Source: Neoechinorhynchus agilis
Lineage: Eukaryota > Acanthocephala
NCBI GenBank assembly: GCA_051530055.1
Contig: CM121342.1
Coordinates: 12,400,001-12,464,000 of the forward strand
Direction: 5' to 3'
DNA length: 64,000 nt
The notes under the pieces were generated by a model that worked only from the letters and a program-made list of their open reading frames with translations, was not told the DNA's origin and made no database searches. Each line of letters opens with the position of its first letter. Position 1 is the stretch's first letter. A program made the translations under genes and the position numbers. Shown in pieces: positions 30,532 through 41,678 of the stretch.

Positions 30532-32020
30532 TTATCAAATATTATGATTAAGCCGCTCTCTTTAATACGATGAACGTCATGTGGCTTGTTCGCGGGTTTT
30601 TACAATTATTAAAACTTTTGCGAATTTTTCCTGAAACATGAATACTACAAAAACGTGCACTAATCGCACGTTTTGAAAAAGATCGATGTCAATATTGCCC
30701 TTTAAAAATTCGGTTTCTAATTTGATATTTTTAAGATAATTAAACTGTGAAAATGTATGTTTCCCGGTTACTTCCTAATATTTAGAAGCATTTAATTACA
30801 AATAGATGTATTAATCTGAAAAGGTCATTCAAAAACAATTTTTATCTCTGATTTTTCATTCACGAACTCCATTGATGCTGAGAGTATAAAACTGCAAAAC
30901 ACTTCGGAATTTTTCGGTTCGTCTAAGACTTTCAGGTTAATTTTTCAGCAAGTTGCAATATTTTCTTCTTCCTGTAAGAATTGTTTTTATCGAGGAACCT
31001 AACCAATTTTAAGTTATTAGAAGTTTTTGTGTGCTCTGTAAAAATTCGCATGGGGGCTGAAGCCAATTATTTCTTTTCTACTAATATTCCTATATTCGTC
31101 CCTGCGAAAAATCTTGTTGTGAACAGAAGAACTAAACCACTTTTAATTAAGTGATCTAAAAACGAGCCAATGAGACTTTTTGAACGAACTTTTTTGAGAA
31201 AATCTTGTTCAATTCGTGAACTTCTCTTTATTATGATAAAGTGAAATTGCGAAGATCTTCGCTCGAAATTCTTTGTGAAAATATTGAAATATTCGAATTT
31301 TTTATTGACAAGTAATAGACTGAGAGTACTAACGACAATATAAACATAAACTATTAATTGCTTTAAAAACTTGTTTTTAATGGAATTTTATGTACATGTT
31401 TATGGTGATATCTATTTTCATCTTAATTTTTGGAAATCTATTTGTTGGGAAGTGTCGCTGTAAGCACAAATTGGATCTGATGGTTTTAATATTGGTAGTA
31501 AATATATCACGCAGAATTGAAAAAATCGCAACTTTGAAATTATTAGTACAACGACAACAACTTGGGAGCGTTTAATTGTCTAGGAAACCACATAGCGGCT
31601 TAAATACCAAATAATTTGAATACCTAATAATTTTGTAGGGTTAGATAATTTATGGGTCAGAAATTATCATCTTCAGTACTTGCTACGTTTCCATGTTTTA
31701 TTTGGATCAAATTTCTTTAACGCAGAATATAAAAAAATAACTCACAAAGGCAACATGGGTCTGATAGATGTAATTAAATTGGAACTGCAAAACAAACCTA
31801 TGATATATAATTGGTTTAGATCCTTCAATTATTTTGACCGATCATCAAAAAATAGTTTTACTTGTCCGCTAATCCTTGAAGAACAATTACGGCAGAAGCG
31901 TCTTAAATGCTAAAAACCCAACATTAAAACGGGAATTTGCCGGTGTAAGAGTAAATCGTTTAAGTTTATGACCTTGGATAAGCACTTAAAAGTGTCTGCA
32001 ATATCTTCACGTGCATAAAT
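30532..32020. other. Long AT-rich stretch, one doubtful frame
   Basis: No recognised gene. A frame at 31680-31913 (plus) gives 77 residues with a plausible composition (GLIDVIKLELQNKPMIYNW), possibly a 3' exon of an unknown gene. A hydrophobic 61-residue frame lies at 31390-31575. Neither can be assigned. Confidence 0.35.
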
Positions 32021-32635
32021 TTATTTAGACAAAGAATTGTGTGTGTTCACGGCATTATCGAAGTCGATTGAGAATCGTGTTCGCCCTTCATATTTTTTAT
32101 ACTCAACTCCAGCAAGACCAAAAATGATCCTGGCACCTTGACCAACAACCTTTGTCATGTATTTTTCCGAGTAATATACAACTTTCCTAATTCCAGCCTG
32201 AACAATTAGTTTAGCACATTCATTACAAGGAAACATCGTGACATATATGGAAGTTGGAGCCACATTGGAGCTGATGGATAATGCGTTTCGGTTCATAATT
32301 GCATTCATCTCGGCATGACACGCATAAGCGTACTTTGTTTGAAGATAATCTTCCATTTTGACACTTTCAAGTCCTTCTCCTCCATTCCATGGAAGCTTGT
32401 CATCCGAACATCCTACTGGGAATCCGTTATAGCCTATTCCAACAATATGGTTCGATGCCTCGTCCACTATACATGCCCCCACTTGAGTCCTTGGATCTTT
32501 ACTTCTTTGAGAACTCAGGAAAGCAATGCACATGAAATACTCTTGCCATGACAAATAATCTTTACGCCCAAGATTATCGGGAATCACTTCTGGAAGAGGT
32601 GGCATCAAATCTGTCTCTTTTGAACTGTTTTCCAT
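32021..32635 (-). CDS. DCTD: Deoxycytidylate (dCMP) deaminase
   Basis: DCTD converts dCMP to dUMP, feeding thymidylate synthesis. The frame from ATG 32635 gives 204 residues without introns. Zinc and catalytic motifs are present: HAE in [11 protein letters not shown] and PCNEC in [11 protein letters not shown]. The start region [16 protein letters not shown] and [14 protein letters not shown] match the family. Its length equals that of animal enzymes with a short extended N-terminus. An upstream TTG-started extension of eight residues is ignored in favour of the ATG. Confidence 0.92.
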   Translation of the reverse strand: MENSSKETDLMPPLPEVIPDNLGRKDYLSWQEYFMCIAFLSSQRSKDPRTQVGACIVDEASNHIVGIGYNGFPVGCSDDKLPWNGGEGLESVKMEDYLQTKYAYACHAEMNAIMNRNALSISSNVAPTSIYVTMFPCNECAKLIVQAGIRKVVYYSEKYMTKVVGQGARIIFGLAGVEYKKYEGRTRFSIDFDNAVNTHNSLSK

Positions 32636-32951
32636 TGAGACCTTTGTCCCAGATACCAAAGAATTATCTTAAATCATTTGGGGAAAAGTGTTAAAACCTG
32701 GCGACTGGTTAGAATGCAAGTCTACTATAAGTTTCTTTAGTCTTATAGAACATATTTCCTATATTATTTTTACATAATATAAATTGGTTACAGTTGTATT
32801 TAAAGGAGCTACACATTTACGAATCAGTCATTAGACTGAAATGAGATTTACAAGCGGCTGAAAAACGAAAGCTATCCGCAATGAACACCCATTCGCTTCA
32901 TTGGCATCAAAGGGACATTTATCTGAAGTAGAAGGGTGATTCGAATTTCAA
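32636..32951. other. Spacer between gamma-tubulin end and DCTD start
   Basis: No gene. The two genes are on the same strand; the DCTD promoter should lie here. Confidence 0.5.
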
Positions 32952-33809
32952 TCACGCATTTGACTGTGTCCTTGCGGACTTTGGTACCCAATCAAGATAA
33001 TCGCTTTTTGCACAAGCCCTATACTCTTCAGCAAGTGTTGCTACGACTTCTTTGGCATCATCGAATTCGCTTAAGTTATCAGCAAACATGGGTTCGCTTT
33101 TAAACCGTTCAAGAAAGGCTTCTCGTTTGATTAATTTCTCGTATTGTTTTATACATTTCTCAAACAAGCCAACAACACCCGTGTGATTGGCAAGCATAAG
33201 TCCATTAACTCGATGAGTGTGTTTTATATAAGGACTTCTTTGTGAAAGTGCCACCTGAATGGAAGCCGGTCCCCATGGAATAAATTGAGCCAGGCGACGT
33301 TCCTTGATTCGAATAAGACTCTGGTGAACTTGTGGGATTTCAACCTGACCTTGAATGATATTAAGGATCGATATGTAGCAATGGGGAAAGTCCCTTTCTC
33401 TGGACATAGTGACCATGAAGTTTTTTGGTTGAAGAAGGCGTCGCATCACGTCCAGGACTGTAGTTCGTCGAACTTCACTTTCGTGCTGATCGCTAATGAG
33501 AGGAGTGTAACTTGAGATTAGGAAATGAGGATTTGGATTCGGAATCAGCGACGATACGAGTGTCGTCAAATCATTGTACATGTATCCAGGATATCGCAAG
33601 GTCGATGTACTCGCTGACATTATCGTGGAAATTAATTTATTAATCTCATCGAGGTCAGGGTTATCGATATGCAGACGCTCCGCTGCGATGTGGTTCAATG
33701 AATTGTTATCTAACACAATTACACAATCAGCGTTTTGAGTCAGTCGCTTTAGGGTCAGAAGTGCATTGTAGGGCTGTACTATTATATCAGAAACGTCCTC
33801 TTGTACGGA
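32952..33809 (-). pseudogene. TUBG1: Gamma-tubulin, C-terminal part only
   Basis: The minus frame reads [66 protein letters not shown] and [13 protein letters not shown], which is gamma-tubulin from about residue 200 to the C-terminus. It is highly conserved and open. The N-terminal 200 residues (nucleotide-binding part with GGGTGSG) are not found between 33810 and the LINEs upstream, nor elsewhere on the minus strand to 43 kb. Either a very long intron filled with repeats separates the exons or this is a truncated copy. A hammerhead-element-like remnant lies right at the break (about 33815-33860). Conservation argues for a living gene with a distant 5' exon. Confidence 0.8.
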
Positions 33810-34050
33810 CGCAGTTCCAAGTTCAAGAAGGGGTCAAAAAGGCCGAAAATTCAAGATGAACAAAACACAGTGAACAGGACATTGATTAAAAGAAAGTTTT
33901 AATCGATCATTGATTCTTCAGACCTTAGGGAGAACAAACAAAGGTACATAACTATATATCCTTCATCTTAGAACCAGCAAGTTAAAATGGTAACTTCTGT
34001 ATGCGTCTTAGGACGAAATAAACGAGTTTCATAAAAAATTTTTTTTTTCA
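33810..34050. other. Break region upstream of the gamma-tubulin exon
   Basis: At 33820-33860 (plus) the sequence aaaaaggccgaaaattcaag resembles the 3' half of the hammerhead core of H1 and H2. No coding sequence is seen. The T-rich run near 34035 adjoins the dispersed repeat. Confidence 0.4.
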
Positions 34051-34199
34051 ATCGCGTAGGAGTAAGCGAAAACACCCATTACACGATTCAATTTTTATTG
34101 ACGATCACGTGGATTGCCTCAGCAGTTGAGGTAGTCATCTAATCCCAAGCTTTTGTGTCGCTATTGTCCTAGATGCAATTGAACACTATTTGACAAGAA
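34051..34199 (+). repeat. Dispersed 146-bp repeat, copy 2
   Basis: Near copy of 8806-8951, starting aatcgcgtaggagtaagcg. It is preceded by a T-rich run. Confidence 0.65.
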
Positions 34200-34640
34200 G
34201 CTTGCTTTTGAAGAAGTTTCAAGATGGAGGTTATCCATGGTGGGTCGCAGTTTGAGATTCTAATGAATTTCTTGGGAATTGCCGAAGTTAAGGGATTTTT
34301 TATGATTGAGGTTAGGGAGAACATGGCCAAGGAAGGGTTATTTGTGTTGTCAGAGTGGAATGGGCGAATATTAGAGTTGAACAATTTTATAAAATTGTGG
34401 ATGTGATGATCATGTTTATCCCAGACGGCTAAACGGAGAGATTTTATACGCTGAGGTGGGGTGCAGGAAGTAATAAGGGCAGAAGTGTGGTCAGAATACG
34501 CGGGGGGAGCTTAGAGGCGGATGAGTAGGCGTCGCTATTTGTGAACACGTTGTCAAGGTGAGCGTCGAGACGAGTTGGGAAGTCAATTAATTGACGCATG
34601 CCGCCTCCACCACCGACGACATTGATGGTGTCCCTAATCA
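34169..34640 (-). mobile_element. AP-endonuclease LINE, 3'-side fragment
   Basis: The minus strand reads MRQLIDFPTR, LDNVFTN and SNCDPPWITSILK, typical of the segment between endonuclease and RT of AP-type LINEs. It continues, across the inserted LINE, the endonuclease part at 37660-38830. Degraded. Confidence 0.6.
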
Positions 34641-35186
34641 AGGTTCCTCGCTTCGCTCGGAACCAGGATGCTAGTCGTCAATATGAAGACGGAACCTAAC
34701 CCGCCCAAAACGAGCCAAATGAAAAGACCAAAGAAACGCCCAACGCTACCGGGACACCAGGTCTCTCCATAGGTATATGCCCCGTTTGTTTAGAATCTTT
34801 TTCAATCACGAAATTGGGGGGTTTTGCGCGTTCATGTTCCCGTCAAATCACGTTGTGGGGGATCTGATCGAATCCCGTGATCGCTTCAACCGGTAACACC
34901 AGAAAATCCGTCGACGCTCCCCGATGACGCCGGGAGTCTTCCTTCCGCTGCTGATCTCGTGCGTGTTCTTCCCATGAACATTCTGAAACGGATCCCAAAG
35001 GGCGCACGATATCTAGTAGCTAAAGGATTATCCACACTTCTGCTGGACTGCTTCGAGCAAAATTCAGAGTCCTCTTGTACACGGCTCTTTGCTTTCCCCA
35101 GACTAGTACTTTCCGCTGGCGACAGTTAGGAGGATTCCCTCACTGCGGTAATCAAAAGACGCCTCTCATCCTTGGAGTAAAGTTTC

Positions 35187-36227
35187 TTGAGCATTCGTCG
35201 TTTAGCAAAGGAGCATCCCAAACAACGTGCGAATGAGACTAACTTCCGTCGGACATCTACGAGACCGCTTGCTGAGCGCGTATCTTCAAAACTCGCTGAT
35301 GGAGATGCTCGGGGAGCAGTCCATATTTTGTGCTCCTCTGATACATTTACAGGTGATTCGCCCTCCGCATTTCAGGGTTTAAAGTTGAAGCATCCGCAAA
35401 GTTCAACCCAAACAGAAATTCCTACATGTTCGGTCCCTCAAAGACACTTCACTTCGATAGTTGAACTGAGAATGGCCATATGCTCCTTCGCCAATGGCTC
35501 TAGCCATGACCTCCATGGGTTTCGTCCTCAGCACCTAAAGGATATGATGTCGTTCTCAGTTGGAGATGCAGACATCTCCCTTGCCACCCATCTTTGTCGA
35601 CTAGTCGACCTTTCATCGAAGAAAATTTACATCCGCGGGCAATTGAGTTGTTTTTTTGGCGCATCTTTGTGCGCTTTGAACAAAAAGACTGGTGGGATTC
35701 ATCCCATCGCCGTTGGCTCTGCTCTACGTCGGCTCGCAGGTAAAATCCTTTGCAAGCGTATTGCAGAAAGGATAGGACAGCATTTTCGCCCAGCCCAACT
35801 GGGATGCTGCACACCCTGCCGGTCCGAAATCATTGTCCGCGTACTCCACAGGTTTATCACCAATAGTTCAACGCCGTGTGTGATTTTGAAGTGCGACTTT
35901 ACAAATGCCTTCAATTCCATTCACCGTACCATTCTGTTTGAGGCACTAAAAATTCACGCACCAGAAGCTTTTCCTTATTTTCTCAACGCATACGGGACCC
36001 CGACTCCTTTGCTGTTCAACGACCACATCATTTGGTCCGAACGAGGAGTACAGCAGGGAGACCCTCTCGGTCCAATCGCTTTCTCCCTTGCAGTGAATCC
36101 AATAGCGCACTCTCTCCAGTACAACTTTAACGTTTGGTGCCTGGATGACGCTACGCTCGGAGGTAATCCCTCCGTAGTACTGCGCGATCTGGAGACACGT
36201 GAGGGATACTGCGAGATTGGGCGTTGA
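35187..36227 (+). pseudogene. Reverse transcriptase segment of the PD-(D/E)XK LINE
   Basis: About 346 residues: LHGFRPQHLK, GIHPIAVGSALRRLAGKIL (fingers), CDFTNAFNSIHR (motif A), GVQQGDPLGPIAFSLA (motif B) and WCLDDATLGG (motif C, LDD). The frame shifts near 36210 into the following segment (GVELNAGKCELF). This RT with QQGDPLGP and LDD-TLGG is common in aquatic animals. Not a host gene. Confidence 0.8.
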
Positions 36228-37207
36228 GCTTAATGCAGGGAAATGCGAACTGTTTTTAACGAACATCGAAAACGAGTCAGCGCAGAGCAAAATCGTCAAA
36301 GGTTTCAGAAATCTGGCACCCGGTATAGAATTGATCACTCTAGACCGGCTGAGTCTTCTAGGGAGCTGCGTTTTTGATTCTAATGTGGAAAATGAAATCA
36401 ACCAACTACTCCCGAACATCACGATGGTCCAAGAACTTTCGTCACACGAGGCTCTATTCCTGATCAAGAATACCCTCTTTATCCCGAAACTACTTTATAA
36501 ACTGCGCGCGGCTTCCTTCTTCGAGCACGTCGATAAGTTAAAGAAGCTCGATGACATTGTGAAGGTGTTTCTCGAGCACATTTTAAATATCCAGCTATCA
36601 GACGAGGTCTGGCGACAAGCTTCATTGCCTGTAACGTACGGTGGCTTGGGTATTCGAAAAACGGTAGATGTGTCGTTGCCCGCGTTTTTAGGATCATTCG
36701 AAGGGAATCGGGATCTGGTAAAAAGTATATTGGGACCCCAGTTCTGTTAAGGGGACGAATTTCTAGTAACGGTACAGGAATGGTGGGAGAAGACGGGTTA
36801 CAACCAAGTTCCCGTGAATGGCCTAAAGCAGTCTATCTGGGATAAACCTTTAGTCGCCCGAGCTCATAGTTCTCTAATTTCAGGCTCTCGCGACGAAGTC
36901 GACCGGGCTAGATTGCTGGCAGTCTCTACAAGAGAATCGAGAGAATGGTTAGAAGCCCTACCCATTGCATCGTGGGAACACTCCTCGTAGACGAAGCAGT
37001 TCGGATCGGAGTGTCCTTCAGATTTGGTTTACAGATTTGTGTCGAACATCGTTGCCGATATGGAATGATCGTGGATCCACTGGAGGGACATGGTCTTGTT
37101 TGCAAAAAATCAGGGCCTCGTTTCTCACGGCATGCTGAATTGAACGACGTAATTTCGCGGGCCCTAAATACGTTGAACGTCCCAAACATTTTAGAGCCAA
37201 GCAATCT

Positions 37208-37615
37208 GTGCAGGCTAGATGTCCATCGTTTGGATGGCGTCACCGTATTCCCCTCTGGCGAGAAGGCAAATGTCTTCTCTTGGACGCCACGTGTGTAGAC
37301 ACGTTTGCGGCAGGTAACGGGAGGTTTGTGGTGCAGTCCCCAGGGGGAGCGGTTACTGCTGCTGAGGATCGAGAGGTGGCGAAATATAGAGAATTAAGTA
37401 GGTCACCCTTTGGAGTGGAGACTCTTGGTGCGCTCTTTAGCTCGGCACTTAGATTTATAAAGGAGTTATCGAGTAGACTCCAGGCCAAGACAGGAAATAC
37501 AAGAGCTGCTGCCTTCCTACGCCAAAACATTGGTCTCGCGATCCAAAGAGGAAACGCAGAGAGTGTAGTCGCGACCACTGAGGATAGAGCGATGCCTCTT
37601 CGTGGACGGTGGTGA
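37208..37615 (+). pseudogene. C-terminal endonuclease-like segment of the same LINE
   Basis: WDATCVDTFA... is preceded in the neighbouring frame by LDGVTVFPSGEKANVFSW. Together they give the DG-(x)n-WD-T pattern of a restriction-like nuclease. The end reads AFLRQNIGLAIQRGNAESV and GRW before the stop, which is preserved in all truncated copies in this window. Confidence 0.65.
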
Positions 37616-37659
37616 TTCTTGAAACGTTTTGTTGTTGTGTGTATAACCGGGGAATGTTA

Positions 37660-38830
37660 ATAAAATGCTCGTCGTGCTCGGAGAAGGGTAGAAGAGGAAA
37701 AAGTTTATTGAATTCCCCTGCAATTAAGAAATGGTGTGAATTTGTGGAGCTTATGAGCTCCATTATAGAATCGGGTTGGCATAAAGAGGACTCCGGGCGA
37801 GAGGCAGGAGGGCGATGACGCCCGCAATGGTGAATTCTCTAAGGCCATTTCTGTGCGGTGAATTGAGAGATAAAGAGTATGGTAGCGATTGCCGTACGTA
37901 AATTGAGACCTCCCTGGACGGTCCTCGCAGTATGTATAGAAGGAGGAGTGCCCGTGAAGTATTGCTGAATTGCTGTTGAAGGGGTAAGCCACTTTTCTGC
38001 TAGGATGACTACGTCGGCTTTTGAGGTAGAAGAAATGAGTGAAATTTCATCTAAAGGGAATTATGGATTTCGGCAACCCGGGACGGAAATGAGGGAAATT
38101 GGGGTTACGCTGCTCTTCGCGGGTGGTGGATTAAGGGAGAAACGTTACAAGTTGCCGATACGGAACGATTGATTATCCCAACGAGAGAAGTCTGGAAGCG
38201 AATTGAAAATTTGAGAAATGAGTTTAGAGTTGATACTTTGTAGAGATCAGCTACGGTTGGACGGGTCGATTTATGGTGTTTTAGAGTAGCGGTAGAGCGA
38301 TAATTATTTACTTGATTTGGGAGAAAGAGAGTGTTTAATGCGGAAGGGGTGGGAAATTGATCTTTGTGGTAGTTGAACGTAATCAAAGAAACTGGGAAGT
38401 CGCTTACTCTTCGAGTTTTTTGGATGGGAGAGTTGTTCTCGGGTGTTTGCTAAAAGTGACGGGCTACATTGGGAAGATGAGTTCTGGGTTGAGTTTGGAG
38501 GGCATTAGGAAATATTTTGTGATGCATTCTTATGTGGATAGATACGAAAAGAAAATTGAGAAGTAAGGAGTTTGAATCTTCTGTTAAGAAAGAGGGAAGC
38601 TACGAATGGTGAAATAAAAGTTAGTTTGAGGAGACGTGGTCTCGGGTTAAAGGGATTTTTGGATGGAATGCGCATAACTGTTAATGGGGGAAGAATAGTA
38701 GAGTGAATGTCGGGGAAAATGAGTCGATCGATACGAAGAAATTGGTGGCGGTTGTGCGAATCAGCGGCGACAGGGGCTTCCGGCGTATCCCTGAGGGAGG
38801 AGTGCATGACACGATGCGTCGAATTCATAG
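37660..38830 (-). mobile_element. AP-endonuclease LINE, 5'-side fragment
   Basis: Near 37690 the minus strand reads FLIAGEFNKLFPLLP, the GDFN-type endonuclease motif. The rest is broken into short frames. Its continuation lies at 34169-34640 on the other side of the inserted LINE. Confidence 0.5.
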
Positions 38831-38849
38831 TGGCGAGGGATGATGGGCA

Positions 38850-39370
38850 AGGTGGAGAAGGTGTATCATTTCAGAAATGAATCGGAGCGTTGATTGATTT
38901 TGATGGTGTTGGTGCACAATATCATACTGCTCCACAGTAATTTTAGAATCATAAAGTACTACAGGCTGAATATCATCTAAGGGTGGTACCAAATCAATAA
39001 TAATTGTCGAAATATTCGCAGTCTTTTGAACACCATTTGTTTGCAACAAATCTTCGTTTGATTTTGGCGTGCTGATGGCATCTACCAAAACCTTATTTTC
39101 CTTTGCGGCTGCGTCACTACCTGATTTCTGTAAAACGCTAGATAGTTTCTTAGAATCTCCCTTTGGAAGCTTTGCTTGCCTCTTTGAGCCCCTAGTTCTT
39201 CCCTTTGCACTTTTTGACTTCGATCGACTGTTCACTTTCAAGAGCTTCCATTTCGTACTGAATAGCCTCCGCTAATAAACCCTTAACTGTGCTCGTCGCT
39301 TCAATTAATGAAGCCTTTAGAGTTTCAGTAACTCGTTCAAAGCACTTCCTTAGTACAACACCAATACGAG
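38850..39370 (-). pseudogene. Uncharacterised lysine-rich protein fragment
   Basis: One minus frame reads LRKCFERVTETLKASLIEAT ... QYEMEALESEQS (helical, probably coiled coil). An adjoining frame continues SRSKSKSAKGRTRGSKRQ and a serine/lysine-rich stretch to DIQPVVLYDSKITVEQYDIV. Codon-like composition in both suggests one exon with a frame change near 39235, or an unrecognised splice. I do not recognise the protein. It could be host or LINE ORF1. Confidence 0.35.
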
Positions 39371-39539
39371 TGGAATTTCACTGTTCATTGATTTGTAGAG
39401 AGAGTAGACGTTGACGAGAGAGGACGTCGACGTAGAGAGGACGTTTGTATGTCTTTTTCTTGGATACACTACAAATAGGTCGATTTTTAATATTTTCATT
39501 GTGAATTACATCAAATTAATAAAAAAAGATCGCGGAAAA

Positions 39540-40190
39540 AGTAGGGATACTGCTTCGCCCTACTCGGTTTGGCTGCTGTACACCTTGTGGCGTAGAGGCG
39601 ATCGTTCATTCGCAACGCACTTTCATCACCGGAAACTCAAAGCCGTGCGTGATCTTGAAATGTGATTTCAAAAATGCATTCAACACAGTTCACCGAGCAG
39701 ATTTGTTCGACGTAGTTAGAGATCACGCACCAGAAGCATTTCGCTATTTCGTTAATGCCTATGGGACTCCAACACCCTTGTTGTTCAATAATCACGTTTT
39801 GTGGTCAGAAAGAGGATTTCAACAAGAGGATGCTTTTGGCCCAATAGCCTTCTCACTCTGTCAGTTCCGTCGCGCACTCCATCCAGTCCAGCTTTAACGA
39901 CTGGTACCTGGATGATGCCACGCTCAGAGGTAAGCCCACTGTAGTACTGCGCGATTTGGAGATACTCGTGAAGGAGACGGTGAAAATTTGCATGGAATGC
40001 TGCGAAATGCGAGATTTTAGTGATGAACGTGGAAGACGAGGTGAAAAATGTTTGGAACCTGGCCTCCCGGGATAGAATTGATCACTCTAAACCGGTTGAC
40101 TCTTCGTGCAAGCGGTATTTTTTACTTAAATGTGGAAGCAGATGTTGCCAACCTTCAACCGCAACCTACGATGCTGTGCAAACGAGTTTG
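39540..40190 (+). mobile_element. Second PD-(D/E)XK LINE copy, RT fragment
   Basis: It matches the RT core of the copy at 35.8-36.3 kb (ILKCDFKNAFNTVHRADLF, YGTPTPLLFNNH, WYLDDATL region) in broken frames. A more degraded, older copy. Confidence 0.7.
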
Positions 40191-40322
40191 TCCTAACACC
40201 TCGGCAAAACAACCAACGTCGTAAATAACTTACAAGTAAATATCTGATCCACATTAACATTCCCCCAACCAACTCAATCGCGCGCTGAAAATTATACAAT
40301 TTACCAAATCAAATATCTATTG

Positions 40323-40550
40323 CTAGCTGAGCGTTACATGCTCTGAGGAAAATTGCCTAATTGCAACAGCAATTAAAGTACCATCAACACTAAAGAAAGA
40401 TTGCTCATCATGTGCTGCTGGTTTCTGGTAGCGAGCGGCAGTCTTTATTATCCCCCAATTGCTTCTGTGGGTACCCTTCTCTCCGACGAGACAGTAAGGA
40501 TTGCAGTGTTCCTGAGACTTGGGGTATCGATGCGCACATCCCATCGCTGA
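40323..40550 (-). mobile_element. Inverted fragment of the PD-(D/E)XK LINE
   Basis: On the minus strand 40500-40545 reads like the DEAVRIGVSFRFG region of the intact copy (36990-37080). It lies between two plus-oriented parts (39540-40190 and 40970-41575), so an internal segment of this copy is inverted. Confidence 0.45.
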
Positions 40551-40747
40551 ATTTCCTTAAGAAACCATTTTAGTTTTTTAAAAGCGAGCCTGTATTTAAT
40601 CTAAACATAATATTGGATGATTTGAATTTAAAACCCGAAAGGAAAATGGAAAACGTAATTGCTGAACTAAAATCAATATTGATTGAATCATATTCATTTG
40701 TAAGCGAAATTCCACACTTTGGAAAGGTTTGATTTCTCGCTTTTTTT

Positions 40748-40932
40748 CGGCTCAAAGAAAAACCTAGCGTATCTGAGTATTTGGTTCAAAGGAGGGCCTG
40801 GCGTATGTGAGTATCCGGCTCAAAGAAAAACCTAGCGTATCTGGGTATTTGGTTCAAAGGAGCACCTGGCATATCTGAGTATCCGGCTCAAAAGAGGACC
40901 TGGCGTAGCGGAGTATCCGGCTCAAAAGGAAG
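40748..40932 (+). repeat. 34-bp tandem repeat, about five units
   Basis: Units of 34 bp share ggctcaaag, acctggcgta and tgagtatccgg or close variants (40751, 40785, 40819, 40853 and on), ending near 40932 where the LINE fragment begins. No coding. Confidence 0.75.
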
Positions 40933-40969
40933 GAGTCATTGCTCAAAAATAAAAAGGGAGGAAACTGAT

Positions 40970-41575
40970 TCGGTGTTGAGGAGACTCAATGAGTCACAAG
41001 CAAACACGAAGATGAGAAGAGTCACTTGCGGAGCGATCGTGGAACCATCGAGACGCCATGATCTCGTCTGTCGGCAATCAGGCGAAAGGATACTCACGAC
41101 ACGTAGAAGTGAACGACATTCTTATTCATGCCCTGAATTCTGTGAGTGCATCAAACATTTTAGATCCGAGCAATCTTTGATGGCTCGATGGTACTAGAGT
41201 GGACGTTGTCACAGTATTCCCGTGGGGATTGAAGGCAAATGCCTCGTCTGGGACGCCATATGCAGCCAGCAACATAAAATTCGGCGCTATTAAACCAGGG
41301 GAAGCAGCGACCGCCGCTGACGAACGCAAGACTAAAGAAATCATTTCGTTCCCTTTGGCATCGAGACACTGGGATCGTTTGGTAACGCGGCGGAGGATCT
41401 GGCCCGGGAATTGTAGAAGAGACTGAGATGAATCACTGACGATCCGAGATCAAGAGCATTTCTTCTGCAAAACTTCAGTCTGGATGTGCAACAGGGGACG
41501 CTGCATGCGTCCTTTCGACCTTTACACTAGGACGGAAGCTGAGTGATCCAGAGCGGTGGTGTAAAATGTTAATAA
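40970..41575 (+). mobile_element. PD-(D/E)XK LINE copy, 3' part
   Basis: It corresponds to 37030-37620: the GAIVEPSRRHDLVC stretch, the DVVTVFPWGLKANAS stretch, and the end gagcggtggtg. Broken frames. Probably the same insertion as 39540-40190. Confidence 0.65.
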
Positions 41576-41678
41576 ACTCTTTTGGTAAAAAATAAAGAAT
41601 TACGGGTTTTTATTTGCCGGAAGTTTTTAAATGGCCGATAAATTCTTGACGTGAATTCATCATGATTCGCATTCACCT

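Larger units (their letters stand above)
34650..37645 (+). mobile_element. LINE with C-terminal PD-(D/E)XK-like domain, broken
   Basis: An N-terminal C2H2-like finger (CPVCLESFS near 34780), a reverse transcriptase (35187-36227), a thumb/linker (36199-36750) and a C-terminal part with DGVTVFP ... WDATCVDT (restriction-like endonuclease motif) ending near 37615. It is interrupted by several frame changes. It inserted into an AP-type LINE of opposite strand, whose halves lie at 34169-34640 and 37660-38830. Fragments of the same family lie at 26450, 39540, 40330, 40970, 42466 and 45750. Confidence 0.75.

Noticed and set aside
32021-32659. Longer dCMP deaminase start at 32659
   Set aside because: That start is TTG; the first ATG at 32635 gives the normal protein.
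35500-37578. Minus-strand frames across the plus-strand LINE
   Set aside because: They are shadows of the RT and endonuclease coding strand.
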